A stretch of DNA of 64,000 nt from an uncultured Sphingomonadaceae bacterium (lineage in GTDB: Bacteria; Pseudomonadota; Alphaproteobacteria; Sphingomonadales; Sphingomonadaceae). Location: positions 62,001 through 126,000 of the forward strand of contig CANLQG010000005.1 in the NCBI GenBank assembly GCA_947493195.1, in the 5' to 3' direction. The notes beneath the pieces were generated by a model. The model was not told the origin of the DNA. It was given only the letters and a program-made list of their open reading frames with translations, and did no database searches. Position 1 is the stretch's first letter. Every line of letters starts with the position of its first letter. Below, piece by piece: positions 25,836 through 33,706 of the stretch. The position numbers were made by a program, and so were the translations under genes.

Positions 25836-27731
25836 ATGTGCGGCATCGCGGGCCTTTTTCATTGCGGAACCATCAAGCCGGTCGACCCTTCGCGGGTGGA
25901 GCGGATGACCGATGTCCTTGCCCATCGCGGGCCGGATGGGGCGGGCGTGTGGACGGCGCCCGGTGTGGGGCTGGGCCATCGCCGCCTGTCCATCATCGAC
26001 GTAGCAGGATCGCCGCAGCCAATGCACTCGGCCAGCGAGAGGCTGGTAATCACCTTCAACGGTGAAATCTACAACTTCCGGGACCTGCGCAAGGAACTTG
26101 AAGCACGCGGAGTGAAGTTCAGGACCGAAGGCGACACCGAAGTCATCCTCGCCGCCTACGAGCAATGGGGAGCGGACTGCGTTTCCCGGCTGAATGGCAT
26201 GTTCGCATTCGCCATCTACGACCAGAAGCGGCGCGAGCTTTTCCTGGCGCGCGACAGATTCGGCGTGAAGCCACTGTTCTACGTGCAGCTGTCGGATGGC
26301 TCGATAGCTTTCGCTTCGGAACTCAAGGGCTTGCTGGCGCATCCTCTCATGCGCCGTGAAGCCGATCCGCGCGCCGTGGAGGACTACATGGCGTGGGGCT
26401 ACGTCCCCGATCACCGCTCCATCCTGAAAGGCGTGCAGAAGCTTCCCGCCGGTCACACGCTGCTGCTGAAGCACGACAGCCCCGTGTCGCAGCCGCAGCA
26501 GTATTGGGACATCAGCTTTGCCGAGCGTCACAAGGGCAAGGCGCGTGACCTCGAGGCAGAGCTGCTGCACCATCTCCAGCAAGCGGTGACGAGCCGCATG
26601 GTGTCCGACGTTCCACTGGGCGCATTCCTGTCGGGCGGGGTCGACAGTTCCAGCGTGGTCGCCTTCTTGGCCGAGGCGAGCCGTCAGCCGGTGAAGACTT
26701 GCTCCATCGGATTTGACGTCGCCAGCGCGGACGAGACGGGTTACGCGCAGCAGGTCGCGCGAATTTTCGGCACCGATCATAACGCACGCACGGTCAGCGC
26801 CGACCAGTTCGACGCCATCGACACGATCGCCGGGATGTTCGACGAACCTTTCGCCGACGCCTCCGCCTTGCCGACATGGCGCGTATGCCAGCTGGCGCGG
26901 GAGACCGTTACCGTCGCGCTTTCGGGCGATGGCGCGGACGAAGCCTTTGCCGGCTACCGGCGGCAGGTGTTTCACGCGCATGAGGAGCGCCTTCGCGCGC
27001 TGATACCCGATCCGCTGCGGCGTCATGTCATTGGTCCTCTAGGGCGTATCTATCCCAAGGCCGACTGGGCACCTCGACCGCTGCGTGCGAAGACTACACT
27101 TCTCTCCCTCGCCGGTTCGGGGGAGGAGGGATATGCCCGTGCGCTCTCTTTCCTGCCGCCCGAGGGGCGGTTCGCGATCTACTCGTCCGATCTGGCGGGT
27201 GATCTCGGCAGCTACCGCGCCGAGCAGCCGCTTTACGACCTGATGGCGAAGGCACCCATGCGCAGCGGGCTGGACCAGGCGCAGTATGCGGACCTGAAAT
27301 TCTGGCTGCCGGGCGATATCCTCACCAAGGTCGACAGGACCAGCATGGCAACCAGTCTGGAAGCGCGGGAACCTCTGCTTGACCATCGCCTGGTCGAATT
27401 TGCTGCGGGCCTGCCGGAAGGGCTTCGCGTGAAAGGGCGGCAGGGCAAGTGGCTCCTCAAGAAGGCGATGAGCCGCTATCTTCCGGACGACATCCTGTAC
27501 CGGCCCAAGCAGGGCTTCGTCACGCCGATAGCCGACTGGCTGCGCGGGCCGCTGGCGGGCAAGGCGCGCGGCATTGCCAAGAGCGCGATGCTGGCGCGAA
27601 CGGGCTGGTTCGATAACGCGCGCCTCGCCGCGATTGCAGAGGATCACATCGCTGGGCGGGCTGACCACTCGCGGCTGCTGTGGCAGCTCATCATGCTGGA
27701 CCGGTCGCTGGCCCGGCTCGGGATCGCCTAG
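25836..27731 (+). CDS. XrtA-associated asparagine synthase-like amidotransferase
   Basis: A 631-residue glutamine-hydrolysing amidotransferase. The initiator Met is followed by Cys2 (MCGIAGLF), the N-terminal nucleophile after Met removal. The glutaminase domain includes ITFNGEIYNFRDLRKELEA, and the synthetase domain has the PP-loop LSGGVDSSSVVAFL (about residue 270) and a TSMATSLEAREPLLDH motif near the end. It belongs to the subgroup in XrtA/EpsI loci and probably forms an amide on a sugar acid or other polymer component. It ends the plus arm, nine bases after xrtA. Its TAG lies in CTAG shared with the convergent zapE stop. Confidence 0.93.
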   Translation: MCGIAGLFHCGTIKPVDPSRVERMTDVLAHRGPDGAGVWTAPGVGLGHRRLSIIDVAGSPQPMHSASERLVITFNGEIYNFRDLRKELEARGVKFRTEGDTEVILAAYEQWGADCVSRLNGMFAFAIYDQKRRELFLARDRFGVKPLFYVQLSDGSIAFASELKGLLAHPLMRREADPRAVEDYMAWGYVPDHRSILKGVQKLPAGHTLLLKHDSPVSQPQQYWDISFAERHKGKARDLEAELLHHLQQAVTSRMVSDVPLGAFLSGGVDSSSVVAFLAEASRQPVKTCSIGFDVASADETGYAQQVARIFGTDHNARTVSADQFDAIDTIAGMFDEPFADASALPTWRVCQLARETVTVALSGDGADEAFAGYRRQVFHAHEERLRALIPDPLRRHVIGPLGRIYPKADWAPRPLRAKTTLLSLAGSGEEGYARALSFLPPEGRFAIYSSDLAGDLGSYRAEQPLYDLMAKAPMRSGLDQAQYADLKFWLPGDILTKVDRTSMATSLEAREPLLDHRLVEFAAGLPEGLRVKGRQGKWLLKKAMSRYLPDDILYRPKQGFVTPIADWLRGPLAGKARGIAKSAMLARTGWFDNARLAAIAEDHIAGRADHSRLLWQLIMLDRSLARLGIA

Positions 27732-28840
27732 CCCTGCACACCGTGGCCCTGGGCCATGTATTCCTCGCTCTGCATTTCCTTCAGGCGGCTTACCGTCCGC
27801 TGGAATTCGAACGCGCCGTCACCCGAAGGATAGAGATCTTCCGGCTCCGTCGCGGCGGTGGCGAACAGCTTCACGCGATTTTCGTACAGCGCATCGATCA
27901 GGGTCACGAACCTGCTCGCCTCGTTGCGCATGTCCTTGTCCATCTGCGGGATGCCGACGATGATGACTGTGTGATAGGCCTGCGCGATGGCGAGATAGTC
28001 CGGCGCGCCCCGTGCCTCTGCACACAGTCGCTTGAAGCTGAAGACGGCGACGCCTTTCAGGCTTTTCGGCACGTGCAGCGACCGTCCGCCGCTCACGGCG
28101 AGTTCTTCCGACGGAACGTGTTCGGCATCTTCGGGCGGATAGTCCGTCAGGCGAAAGAATGCCTCGCGCACCTTTGCGGTCGCATCATCGCCCAGCGGAG
28201 AGTGCCACGTCGAAAGCCCGCCGATACGCACCATCCGGTAATCGGTGGGGCCATCGAGTTCGACAACGTCCAGTTCGGCCTGGACCAGCTCGATGAAGGG
28301 CAGGAAATGCTCCCGGTTGAGGCCGTCCTTGTACAGTTCGGACGGATGGCGGTTGCTGGTGGTGACGACCGTGACATTATGCTGGCAAATCAGCTGGGTG
28401 AACAACCGGCTCATTATCATGGCATCGGCGGAATTGTTCACCACCATCTCGTCGAAAGCGAGGACCTTGAGGTTTTTCGACAGCTTCTCTGCCACGGGCG
28501 GAATCGGGTCGCCGCTCTCGCTCTTGCGTGCATCACGCAAGGCCGCATGGACTTCCTGCATGAAGGCGTGGAAGTGGACGCGCCGCTTTTCGCCGATATT
28601 GAGAGAGCTGTGAAACAGGTCCATCAGCATGGACTTTCCGCGGCCCACACCGCCCACCATGTAGACACCCTGCGGACGCACCTTCTTGCGGCTGAACAGT
28701 TGCCCGAGCAGCCCGCCCGACTGCTCCGCCTCCAGCTCCTTTTGCAAAGTGGCCAGACGCTGCGCCGCGCGGCGCTGGTCCGGATCAGGGCGAAGTTCGC
28801 CTGCGGCAATCAACCGTTCGTAGCGCGACAGTACGTTCAT
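27728..28840 (-). CDS. zapE: Cell division protein ZapE (AFG1-like ATPase)
   Basis: A 370-residue AAA ATPase. In E. coli it is reported to act on the Z-ring during late division and stress, and relatives are mitochondrial AFG1. Walker A is GGVGRGKSMLMDLF near residue 70, Walker B KVLAFDEMVVNN, and sensor segments include TTSNRHPSELYKDG and NREHFLPFI. The ATG overlaps the thioesterase stop (ATGA). It is third in a unit sdhB, thioesterase, zapE. Its stop codon is embedded in the CTAG that also ends the convergent amidotransferase. Confidence 0.93.
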   Translation of the reverse strand: MNVLSRYERLIAAGELRPDPDQRRAAQRLATLQKELEAEQSGGLLGQLFSRKKVRPQGVYMVGGVGRGKSMLMDLFHSSLNIGEKRRVHFHAFMQEVHAALRDARKSESGDPIPPVAEKLSKNLKVLAFDEMVVNNSADAMIMSRLFTQLICQHNVTVVTTSNRHPSELYKDGLNREHFLPFIELVQAELDVVELDGPTDYRMVRIGGLSTWHSPLGDDATAKVREAFFRLTDYPPEDAEHVPSEELAVSGGRSLHVPKSLKGVAVFSFKRLCAEARGAPDYLAIAQAYHTVIIVGIPQMDKDMRNEASRFVTLIDALYENRVKLFATAATEPEDLYPSGDGAFEFQRTVSRLKEMQSEEYMAQGHGVQG

Positions 28841-29295
28841 TTGCGAGAGATCTTGCGCAGTATTCCTGAAAATGAGCCGATGAGGTCGTCTTCCTGCACA
28901 ACCTGGCCCCTAACGAACACCATCCGTCCGGTTTCCCGCACCACTTCTACAACGGCATCGAGCGGACGCGTCGGATCGCCGGGAGCAAGGAACTGGTTGC
29001 TGAGATCCACGGTGACCCCGCTTTCTAGGCTTTCGCCCAGAAGTATGCTGCTGCCCGCGAACATCGCGACATCGATCAAGCCGAGAATCGCACCGCCGTG
29101 GATGACGCCGTTCAGGTTCATCAGCATCTCGCGCGGGAAGATGCGGATGCGCGCGTGTTGGGGATCGTCGAGCCGGGCCAGCATCAGGCCAAGGACGGCC
29201 CGGTTGTAACGCTCATCACCCGCCACGCCCCATTCGCGCCAACCGGGATGGTCGGGATGCTCCTCGTGCAGGACTGGCGATTTGCCTTCTGCCAC
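28837..29295 (-). CDS. PaaI-family thioesterase (hotdog fold)
   Basis: A 152-residue hotdog-fold acyl-CoA thioesterase. The signature segment LNGVIHGGAILGLIDVAMFA supplies the His-Gly-Gly loop and catalytic acidic residue typical of the PaaI/YbdB group, and VDLSNQFLAPGDP forms the next strand. A GTG five bases after the sdhB stop gives the start; an upstream start would run into sdhB in another frame. The protein probably hydrolyses an acyl-CoA, substrate unknown. It is co-transcribed with sdhB by position. Confidence 0.85.
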   Translation of the reverse strand: MAEGKSPVLHEEHPDHPGWREWGVAGDERYNRAVLGLMLARLDDPQHARIRIFPREMLMNLNGVIHGGAILGLIDVAMFAGSSILLGESLESGVTVDLSNQFLAPGDPTRPLDAVVEVVRETGRMVFVRGQVVQEDDLIGSFSGILRKISRK

Positions 29296-29300
29296 AGGTC

Positions 29301-30083
29301 TCAGACGTGCCGCTCCACCTGCATCTTCTTGATCTCGGCAATGGCCTTGGCCGGCGAGAGGCCCTTGGGGCACACATTTGCGCAGTTCATGATGGTGTGG
29401 CAGCGATAGAGGCGGAAGGGATCTTCCAGCTCGTCGAGCCGTTCTCCGGTCATTTCGTCACGACTGTCTGCAAGCCAGCGATAGGCCTGCAGCAGGATTG
29501 CCGGGCCAAGGAACTTGTCGCTGTTCCACCAGTACGACGGGCATGCGGTGGAGCAGCAGGCGCACAGGATGCACTCGTACAGGCCATCCAGCTTGTCGCG
29601 CTGTTCCGGAGTCTGCAGACGTTCCTTGCCCGAAGGCGTGGTGGAAACGGTTTGCAGCCACGGGCGGATGCTGGCGTATTGCGCGTAGAAGTGCGTGAAA
29701 TCGGGCACCAGGTCCTTGATCACTTCCATGTGCGGCAGCGGGGTGATGCGAATGTCGCCCTTCACGTCCTCGATCGCGGTGGTGCAGGCAAGGCCGTTCT
29801 TGCCATTCATGTTCATCGAGCAGGACCCGCAGATACCTTCGCGGCAGGACCGGCGGAAAGTCAGCGTGGGATCGATCTCGTTCTTGATCTTGAACAGCGC
29901 GTCCAGAACCATCGGGCCGCATTCGTTCAGGTCGATCTCGAACGTGTCGTAGCGGGGGTTCTTGCCGCTGTCGGGATCGTAGCGATAGATCTTGAATTTG
30001 CGGATCTTGCCGCCGCTTTCAGCCTTGTGGACTTCGCCGTCGTTGCGGATCTTGCTGTTGGCGGGAAGAGTGAACGTAGCCAT
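29301..30083 (-). CDS. sdhB: Succinate dehydrogenase iron-sulfur subunit
   Basis: SdhB is the electron-transfer subunit of respiratory complex II, carrying [2Fe-2S], [4Fe-4S] and [3Fe-4S] clusters. The 260-residue protein shows [15 protein letters not shown] for the first cluster, [16 protein letters not shown] for the second and [17 protein letters not shown] for the third. The start ATG has no competitor. It is the first gene in its transcript, and the divergent neighbour is an SDR, so sdhC, sdhD and sdhA are not adjacent here. The complex II operon is thus split, at least for sdhB. Confidence 0.96.
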   Translation of the reverse strand: MATFTLPANSKIRNDGEVHKAESGGKIRKFKIYRYDPDSGKNPRYDTFEIDLNECGPMVLDALFKIKNEIDPTLTFRRSCREGICGSCSMNMNGKNGLACTTAIEDVKGDIRITPLPHMEVIKDLVPDFTHFYAQYASIRPWLQTVSTTPSGKERLQTPEQRDKLDGLYECILCACCSTACPSYWWNSDKFLGPAILLQAYRWLADSRDEMTGERLDELEDPFRLYRCHTIMNCANVCPKGLSPAKAIAEIKKMQVERHV

Positions 30084-30114
30084 GATCTGATTGTCCCTAA
30101 CGCGTCTGCGTGCC

Positions 30115-30142
30115 TATCTACTCATTCATCGGCCAAGGGCAA
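30115..30142 (-). promoter_or_regulatory. Candidate sdhB promoter
   Basis: On the minus strand TTGCCC and TAGATA are 16 bases apart, giving a plausible -35/-10 pair with a start point about 25 bases before the sdhB ATG. The 255-base gap between sdhB and the divergent SDR otherwise shows no gene. Identified by eye. Confidence 0.35.
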
Positions 30143-30338
30143 GTGAAGGCTTGGGAAATCTCCCGTTTTCGAGCGCTTGCCGCTGGTAATGTGGAACACC
30201 TGGAACAGTGTCCTGAAGCGAAAACCTTTTTCCCGCCATACACGGACGGCCAGACGGCGGAAATACGGGCGAGAGCGGGTGTTTTGCCGAGCATGGGCAG
30301 TGCCTATGTCGCCAAGGCAAACGTAGGAAAGGATAGCG

Positions 30339-31055
30339 ATGGGCTGGAAACGCGCAGCAGTGTTCGGCAGCAGCGGCGGCATCGGTGCGGCCCTGGTGGA
30401 AGCGCTGGCCGACAGCGGCGCGCAGGTGCTGGCGGGATCGCGCAGCGGGACGGGGCCGGAGCGCGCAAACGTGAGCACGTTCCGCTTCGACCTGAACGAC
30501 GAGGCAAGCATTGCCGAGGCCGCGACGTCATGGCGCGGCGATCCTCCGGACCTTGTTATCGTCGCCACCGGAGTGTTGACACTGGAAGACGGCACGGGGC
30601 CGGAGCGCAGCTTCAAGCACCTCGACGCTGACGCCATGGCGCGCATGTTTCGCCTCAACACCATCGGCCCGGCGCTGGTGGCAAAGCACGTTCTCCCCCT
30701 GCTACCGCGAGACGAACCGGCGACGTTTGCAGCCATCTCTGCCCGTGTCGGCTCCATCGGGGATAACCGCATCGGCGGTTGGCACAGCTATCGTGCGAGC
30801 AAGGCTGCGTTGAACATGCTGATCCGCAACTTCGCCATCGAGCTTGCGCGCACGCACAAACAGGCAATCGCCGTGGGCCTGCATCCGGGAACGGTGGACA
30901 CCGCGCTGTCGGAGCCGTTCCAGAACAATCTGCCCGAAGGCCAGTTGACCGCGCCCGGACAAAGCGCGGCCAATCTGCTGGATGTGCTGCGTAACCTGGC
31001 CCCGAAGGACAGTGGCGGTGTCTTCGATTACAAGGGAGCGCCGGTCGACCCCTAG
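30339..31055 (+). CDS. SDR-family oxidoreductase (C-factor-like)
   Basis: A 238-residue short-chain dehydrogenase/reductase. The cofactor loop reads FGSSGGIGAAL near the start, and the active-site tyrosine and lysine are in HSYRASKAALNML, with the upstream serine in AISARVGSIGDNR. The sequence TKAIAVGLHPGTVDT-like ending (ALHP in the form GLHPGTVDTALS) is typical of the C-factor/YciK subset. No substrate can be assigned. It is a single plus-strand gene with its stop in a CTAG shared with the ATP-grasp gene. Confidence 0.87.
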   Translation: MGWKRAAVFGSSGGIGAALVEALADSGAQVLAGSRSGTGPERANVSTFRFDLNDEASIAEAATSWRGDPPDLVIVATGVLTLEDGTGPERSFKHLDADAMARMFRLNTIGPALVAKHVLPLLPRDEPATFAAISARVGSIGDNRIGGWHSYRASKAALNMLIRNFAIELARTHKQAIAVGLHPGTVDTALSEPFQNNLPEGQLTAPGQSAANLLDVLRNLAPKDSGGVFDYKGAPVDP

Positions 31056-32065
31056 CTCATCAGGCCGTGCCGCCGCCAGCATTCGGCCAGCAGCGTTTCC
31101 AGCAAGTCTGCATGGCTGAAGCCCGCCTGGGCGGCGGCCTTCGCCATGACCTTTTCACTCCACAGGTTGCAGTTGAGGTTGATCTCGATGAAATTGATAT
31201 CGCCGGTCTTCAGGTCCACGCGGAATTCGATCCGGCCGTAGTCGAACGGGGTCAGCTCCTTCGCGACCTTCTTCGCCATCTCCTCGATCTTGGGAGCAAG
31301 TTCGGGATGGTCGAAACGCTTCAGCGCAGCCTTTTCGGTGTTGGGCACCAGGTCGCGCTTTTCGTAGTAGGTCCACAGCTTCTGCGTATTCGCCCGCTCG
31401 TACCACAGCATGGGCAGTGCGGTCGGTTCGTTGTGAAGCGTGATGAAGGCGCACTGCACGTCGTAGCCATCGAGGTAGGGCTCCACGATAGCATCGTGTC
31501 CCTGCCCATGAATGTCGGCCAGAGCATTGGTCACACCGTTCCAGTCGAAGGCATCGGAAATACCCCAGCTGGCAGACGATGCATTGGGCTTGATCACCCA
31601 TCGGCCATCGGGCGAGGGCGGCAGGTTTTCCTCCAGCACGGGTGCGCCGCGACGATAGCAGAACCACGGGGCGGTGGGCACGCCGGCATGTTCGCACACC
31701 AGCTTGGACACCGACTTGTCATCGCCCAGTCCGCGCAGGAAGGGCATGGCGCCAAGGTAGGGGATGCGGTGCATGTTGCACAGGATCGGGATCAGCATTT
31801 CGCTGTTCACGAAACCGCCGCGGTTCAGCAGCGGAAAGACGAAGTCCACCGCTGGCGGAGTGAACAGCACATCGTAGCTGTTGGCGAATTCCAGGTTCAG
31901 GCCGAGGTTTTCCAGCGTGGTGCGTACCTCGTGGTGGTAGATGGCATGGTTGCCGTCTTCCGGGTGCATCCCGCCGCCCCACAATGCGTGCTTGGCCATG
32001 AACAGCATCTTCACGCGTTCCTTGGCATCTTCGGTGATACGAATGGGGGCAATTTCGGTCGTCAT
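31052..32065 (-). CDS. ATP-grasp protein resembling D-alanine-D-alanine ligase
   Basis: A 337-residue ATP-grasp enzyme. The central ATP-binding part shows RWVIKPNASSASWGISDAF, followed by DAIVEPYLDGYDVQCAF and the metal-binding terminus FRVDLKTGDINFIEINLNC, the arrangement of the D-Ala-D-Ala ligase branch. It lacks the typical N-terminal GGxSxE of Ddl and has an N-terminus with MHPEDGNHAIYH. It is not in a murein gene cluster, so it is probably a peptide or amide ligase of other substrate, unknown. An in-frame start 16 codons upstream was rejected for the ATG at 32065, which begins a compact N-terminus. Confidence 0.78.
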   Translation of the reverse strand: MTTEIAPIRITEDAKERVKMLFMAKHALWGGGMHPEDGNHAIYHHEVRTTLENLGLNLEFANSYDVLFTPPAVDFVFPLLNRGGFVNSEMLIPILCNMHRIPYLGAMPFLRGLGDDKSVSKLVCEHAGVPTAPWFCYRRGAPVLEENLPPSPDGRWVIKPNASSASWGISDAFDWNGVTNALADIHGQGHDAIVEPYLDGYDVQCAFITLHNEPTALPMLWYERANTQKLWTYYEKRDLVPNTEKAALKRFDHPELAPKIEEMAKKVAKELTPFDYGRIEFRVDLKTGDINFIEINLNCNLWSEKVMAKAAAQAGFSHADLLETLLAECWRRHGLMS

Positions 32066-32127
32066 AGACTCGGCCTTTTCTGGCGTTGGCAAGGCGGCGG
32101 CGGATAATCCCAAATCACATCGCGTGC

Positions 32128-32142
32128 AATCGCAGTGCGATT
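32128..32142. repeat. Perfect inverted repeat between divergent genes
   Basis: AATCGCA and TGCGATT flank a single G, a perfect 7-base dyad in the 143-base space between the ATP-grasp gene and the methyltransferase. Such a compact dyad suits a dimeric repressor better than an RNA hairpin, because the loop would be one base. Which gene it might control is unknown. Confidence 0.4.
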
Positions 32143-32208
32143 GGGCTTTGCAATTTACCGGGTCCGTGAAAGACTTCGTTTTGTCACGGCGGACCAGGGA
32201 ATGCAGCC

Positions 32209-32844
32209 ATGGGGATCGGAAAGTGGTATGACGAGACCGTGCTGCCCCGCGTAATATCGCTCGGCTGCGGCTCCCCCGAAATCGCCGAATTGCGCCGCGA
32301 GGTCGTGCCGCTTGCCAAGGGCGCCGTTTTCGAACTGGGTTGCGGCGGTGGTTTCAACCAGCCGCATTACGACGCCCAGGCAGTGACCAGTTTTTCCGGT
32401 ATCGATCCCAACGTCAGCCTTCTGAATGGCGCCCGCAAACGCGCGGCCGAAAAGGGGTGGGATGCCAGCATCCTTGCAGGCGAGGGAGAGGACATTCCCT
32501 TTGGCGACGGCGCGTTCGATACCGTCGTGTGTACCTATACACTATGCTCGGTAAGCGATCCCGGCCGCGTGCTTTCGGAGATGCGCCGCATCCTGAAACC
32601 GGGCGGCAGGCTGCTGTTCCTGGAACACGGAAAAGCCCCCGATGCCGGCCCGGCCAGATGGCAGCGCCGGATAGAGCCTGTATGGAGGCGATTGGCGGGT
32701 AATTGCCACCTTACCCGCGAGATCGGCGGTTCCATCCGGGCCGCCGGGTTCGAGATCGACCCGATCGGACAGGCATACTTCGTCAAGGTGCCCCGATGGG
32801 CAGGATGGATGGAGTGGGGGATCGCAAGAAGGGCCGGAGCCTGA
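32209..32844 (+). CDS. Class I SAM-dependent methyltransferase
   Basis: A 211-residue methyltransferase in the UbiE/phospholipid-methylase style. The SAM loop is FELGCGGGFNQPHY, the acidic residue after it lies in SGIDPNVSLL, and the post-loop block reads FDTVVCTYTLCSV followed by LKPGGRLLFLEHGKA. Substrate is not evident; the closest recognisable type is the small methyltransferase group that includes phosphatidylethanolamine methylases. A CCAGGGA ribosome site precedes the ATG by eight bases. Confidence 0.85.
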   Translation: MGIGKWYDETVLPRVISLGCGSPEIAELRREVVPLAKGAVFELGCGGGFNQPHYDAQAVTSFSGIDPNVSLLNGARKRAAEKGWDASILAGEGEDIPFGDGAFDTVVCTYTLCSVSDPGRVLSEMRRILKPGGRLLFLEHGKAPDAGPARWQRRIEPVWRRLAGNCHLTREIGGSIRAAGFEIDPIGQAYFVKVPRWAGWMEWGIARRAGA

Positions 32845-32853
32845 GGGCGAGCC

Positions 32854-33681
32854 CTAGCTCCAGTTCTCGATTTGCGGTTTGGGGATATCCATTCCCAGTC
32901 GCTGGCCCAGCACCCATTCGCAAATGGCATAGGTGCGTTCATTGTCGACATCGATGGCCAGCGCACCGTCTTCGAACACGACCGGCCGAAGCTTCGCGCC
33001 GAAGCGTTTGCCCACACGGTCCAGCCCGCGAGCGAAAGTGACGAGTCCAAGGCGCATCAGCACGATATTGAAAATGCCCGCAGCGCGGACCATGCGGCCC
33101 GGATTGGACTGGAACTGCCCACCTTCGCGAAATATTTCAGCCGCTTTCAGGCCCTTGTCGTTGGCTAGGCCATAAATGTTGCAGTTGGCGTAGCCTGCGT
33201 CCTTGAACTCGTAGAACCCGCGTTGGCCTCGCTCGTGCACTGCGCGCACGCGGTCCTTGGTGGTCACCCCGATCACCGCATCGGCATCACGCATCGCGCT
33301 GCGCACCTGTTCGAAGCCATCATGGGTGAGCAGGACGTTGTCTGCCGTCGTTATCACAAACGGCCCATCCTTACCCCGGCATGCAGCCAGTACGCTCTCG
33401 ACGATATTCGCGTCGCTATCGACCAGCGTGATCGGGGTGCCGCGATCGCGGAAAGTTTCCAGCACCGGGTCCACTTCGGCCTGGCCCTCGGGCTCCAGCA
33501 CCACCCTGATCTCGCGAATGTCAGGCAGCGTGGTGAGCGTTTCCATGACATGCGCGATCAGGGGGCTCCCGCAGATTGGCGCGAGGCATTTGTGGCTGAC
33601 CCCCGCGCGCCTGGCGAGGGGGTTGACCACGCCGGTGCGCTGAGCCGCCAGCACGATGACGGTGACGGGAAGGGAATCCAT
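32854..33681 (-). CDS. Nucleotidyltransferase-family protein (NTP-transferase domain)
   Basis: A 275-residue protein with an NTP-transferase domain: VTVIVLAAQRTGVVNPLA at the start, KCLAPICGSPLIAHVM with the substrate-positioning lysine, and an acidic metal-binding stretch TTADNVLLTHDGF. The usual GGxGTR loop is changed to AAQRTGVVN, so the donor nucleotide may differ. The family covers MobA-like and sugar/alditol phosphate nucleotidyltransferases. It follows rne after 25 bases on the minus strand, with a GGAGG ribosome site, so it is probably in the rne transcript. Function not known. Confidence 0.75.
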   Translation of the reverse strand: MDSLPVTVIVLAAQRTGVVNPLARRAGVSHKCLAPICGSPLIAHVMETLTTLPDIREIRVVLEPEGQAEVDPVLETFRDRGTPITLVDSDANIVESVLAACRGKDGPFVITTADNVLLTHDGFEQVRSAMRDADAVIGVTTKDRVRAVHERGQRGFYEFKDAGYANCNIYGLANDKGLKAAEIFREGGQFQSNPGRMVRAAGIFNIVLMRLGLVTFARGLDRVGKRFGAKLRPVVFEDGALAIDVDNERTYAICEWVLGQRLGMDIPKPQIENWS

Positions 33682-33706
33682 CGCTGGCCTCCGTTGCTGG
33701 CCGCTA

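Noticed and set aside
24057-27026. A 989-codon open frame on the minus strand opposite the exosortase and amidotransferase genes
   Set aside because: It is antisense to strongly conserved proteins, has no recognisable domain, is rich in Arg, His and Gly as expected for a shadow of high-GC coding DNA, and crosses two gene boundaries.
30110-30631. Open frame starting in the sdhB-SDR gap that could be a small gene
   Set aside because: It continues out of frame through the SDR coding region, turns Arg/Gly-rich there and has no ribosome site; only the gap part looks protein-like.
32844-32855. AGGGC-GA-GCCCT hairpin between convergent methyltransferase and nucleotidyltransferase
   Set aside because: A two-base loop is too tight for a stable RNA hairpin and there is no T-run.
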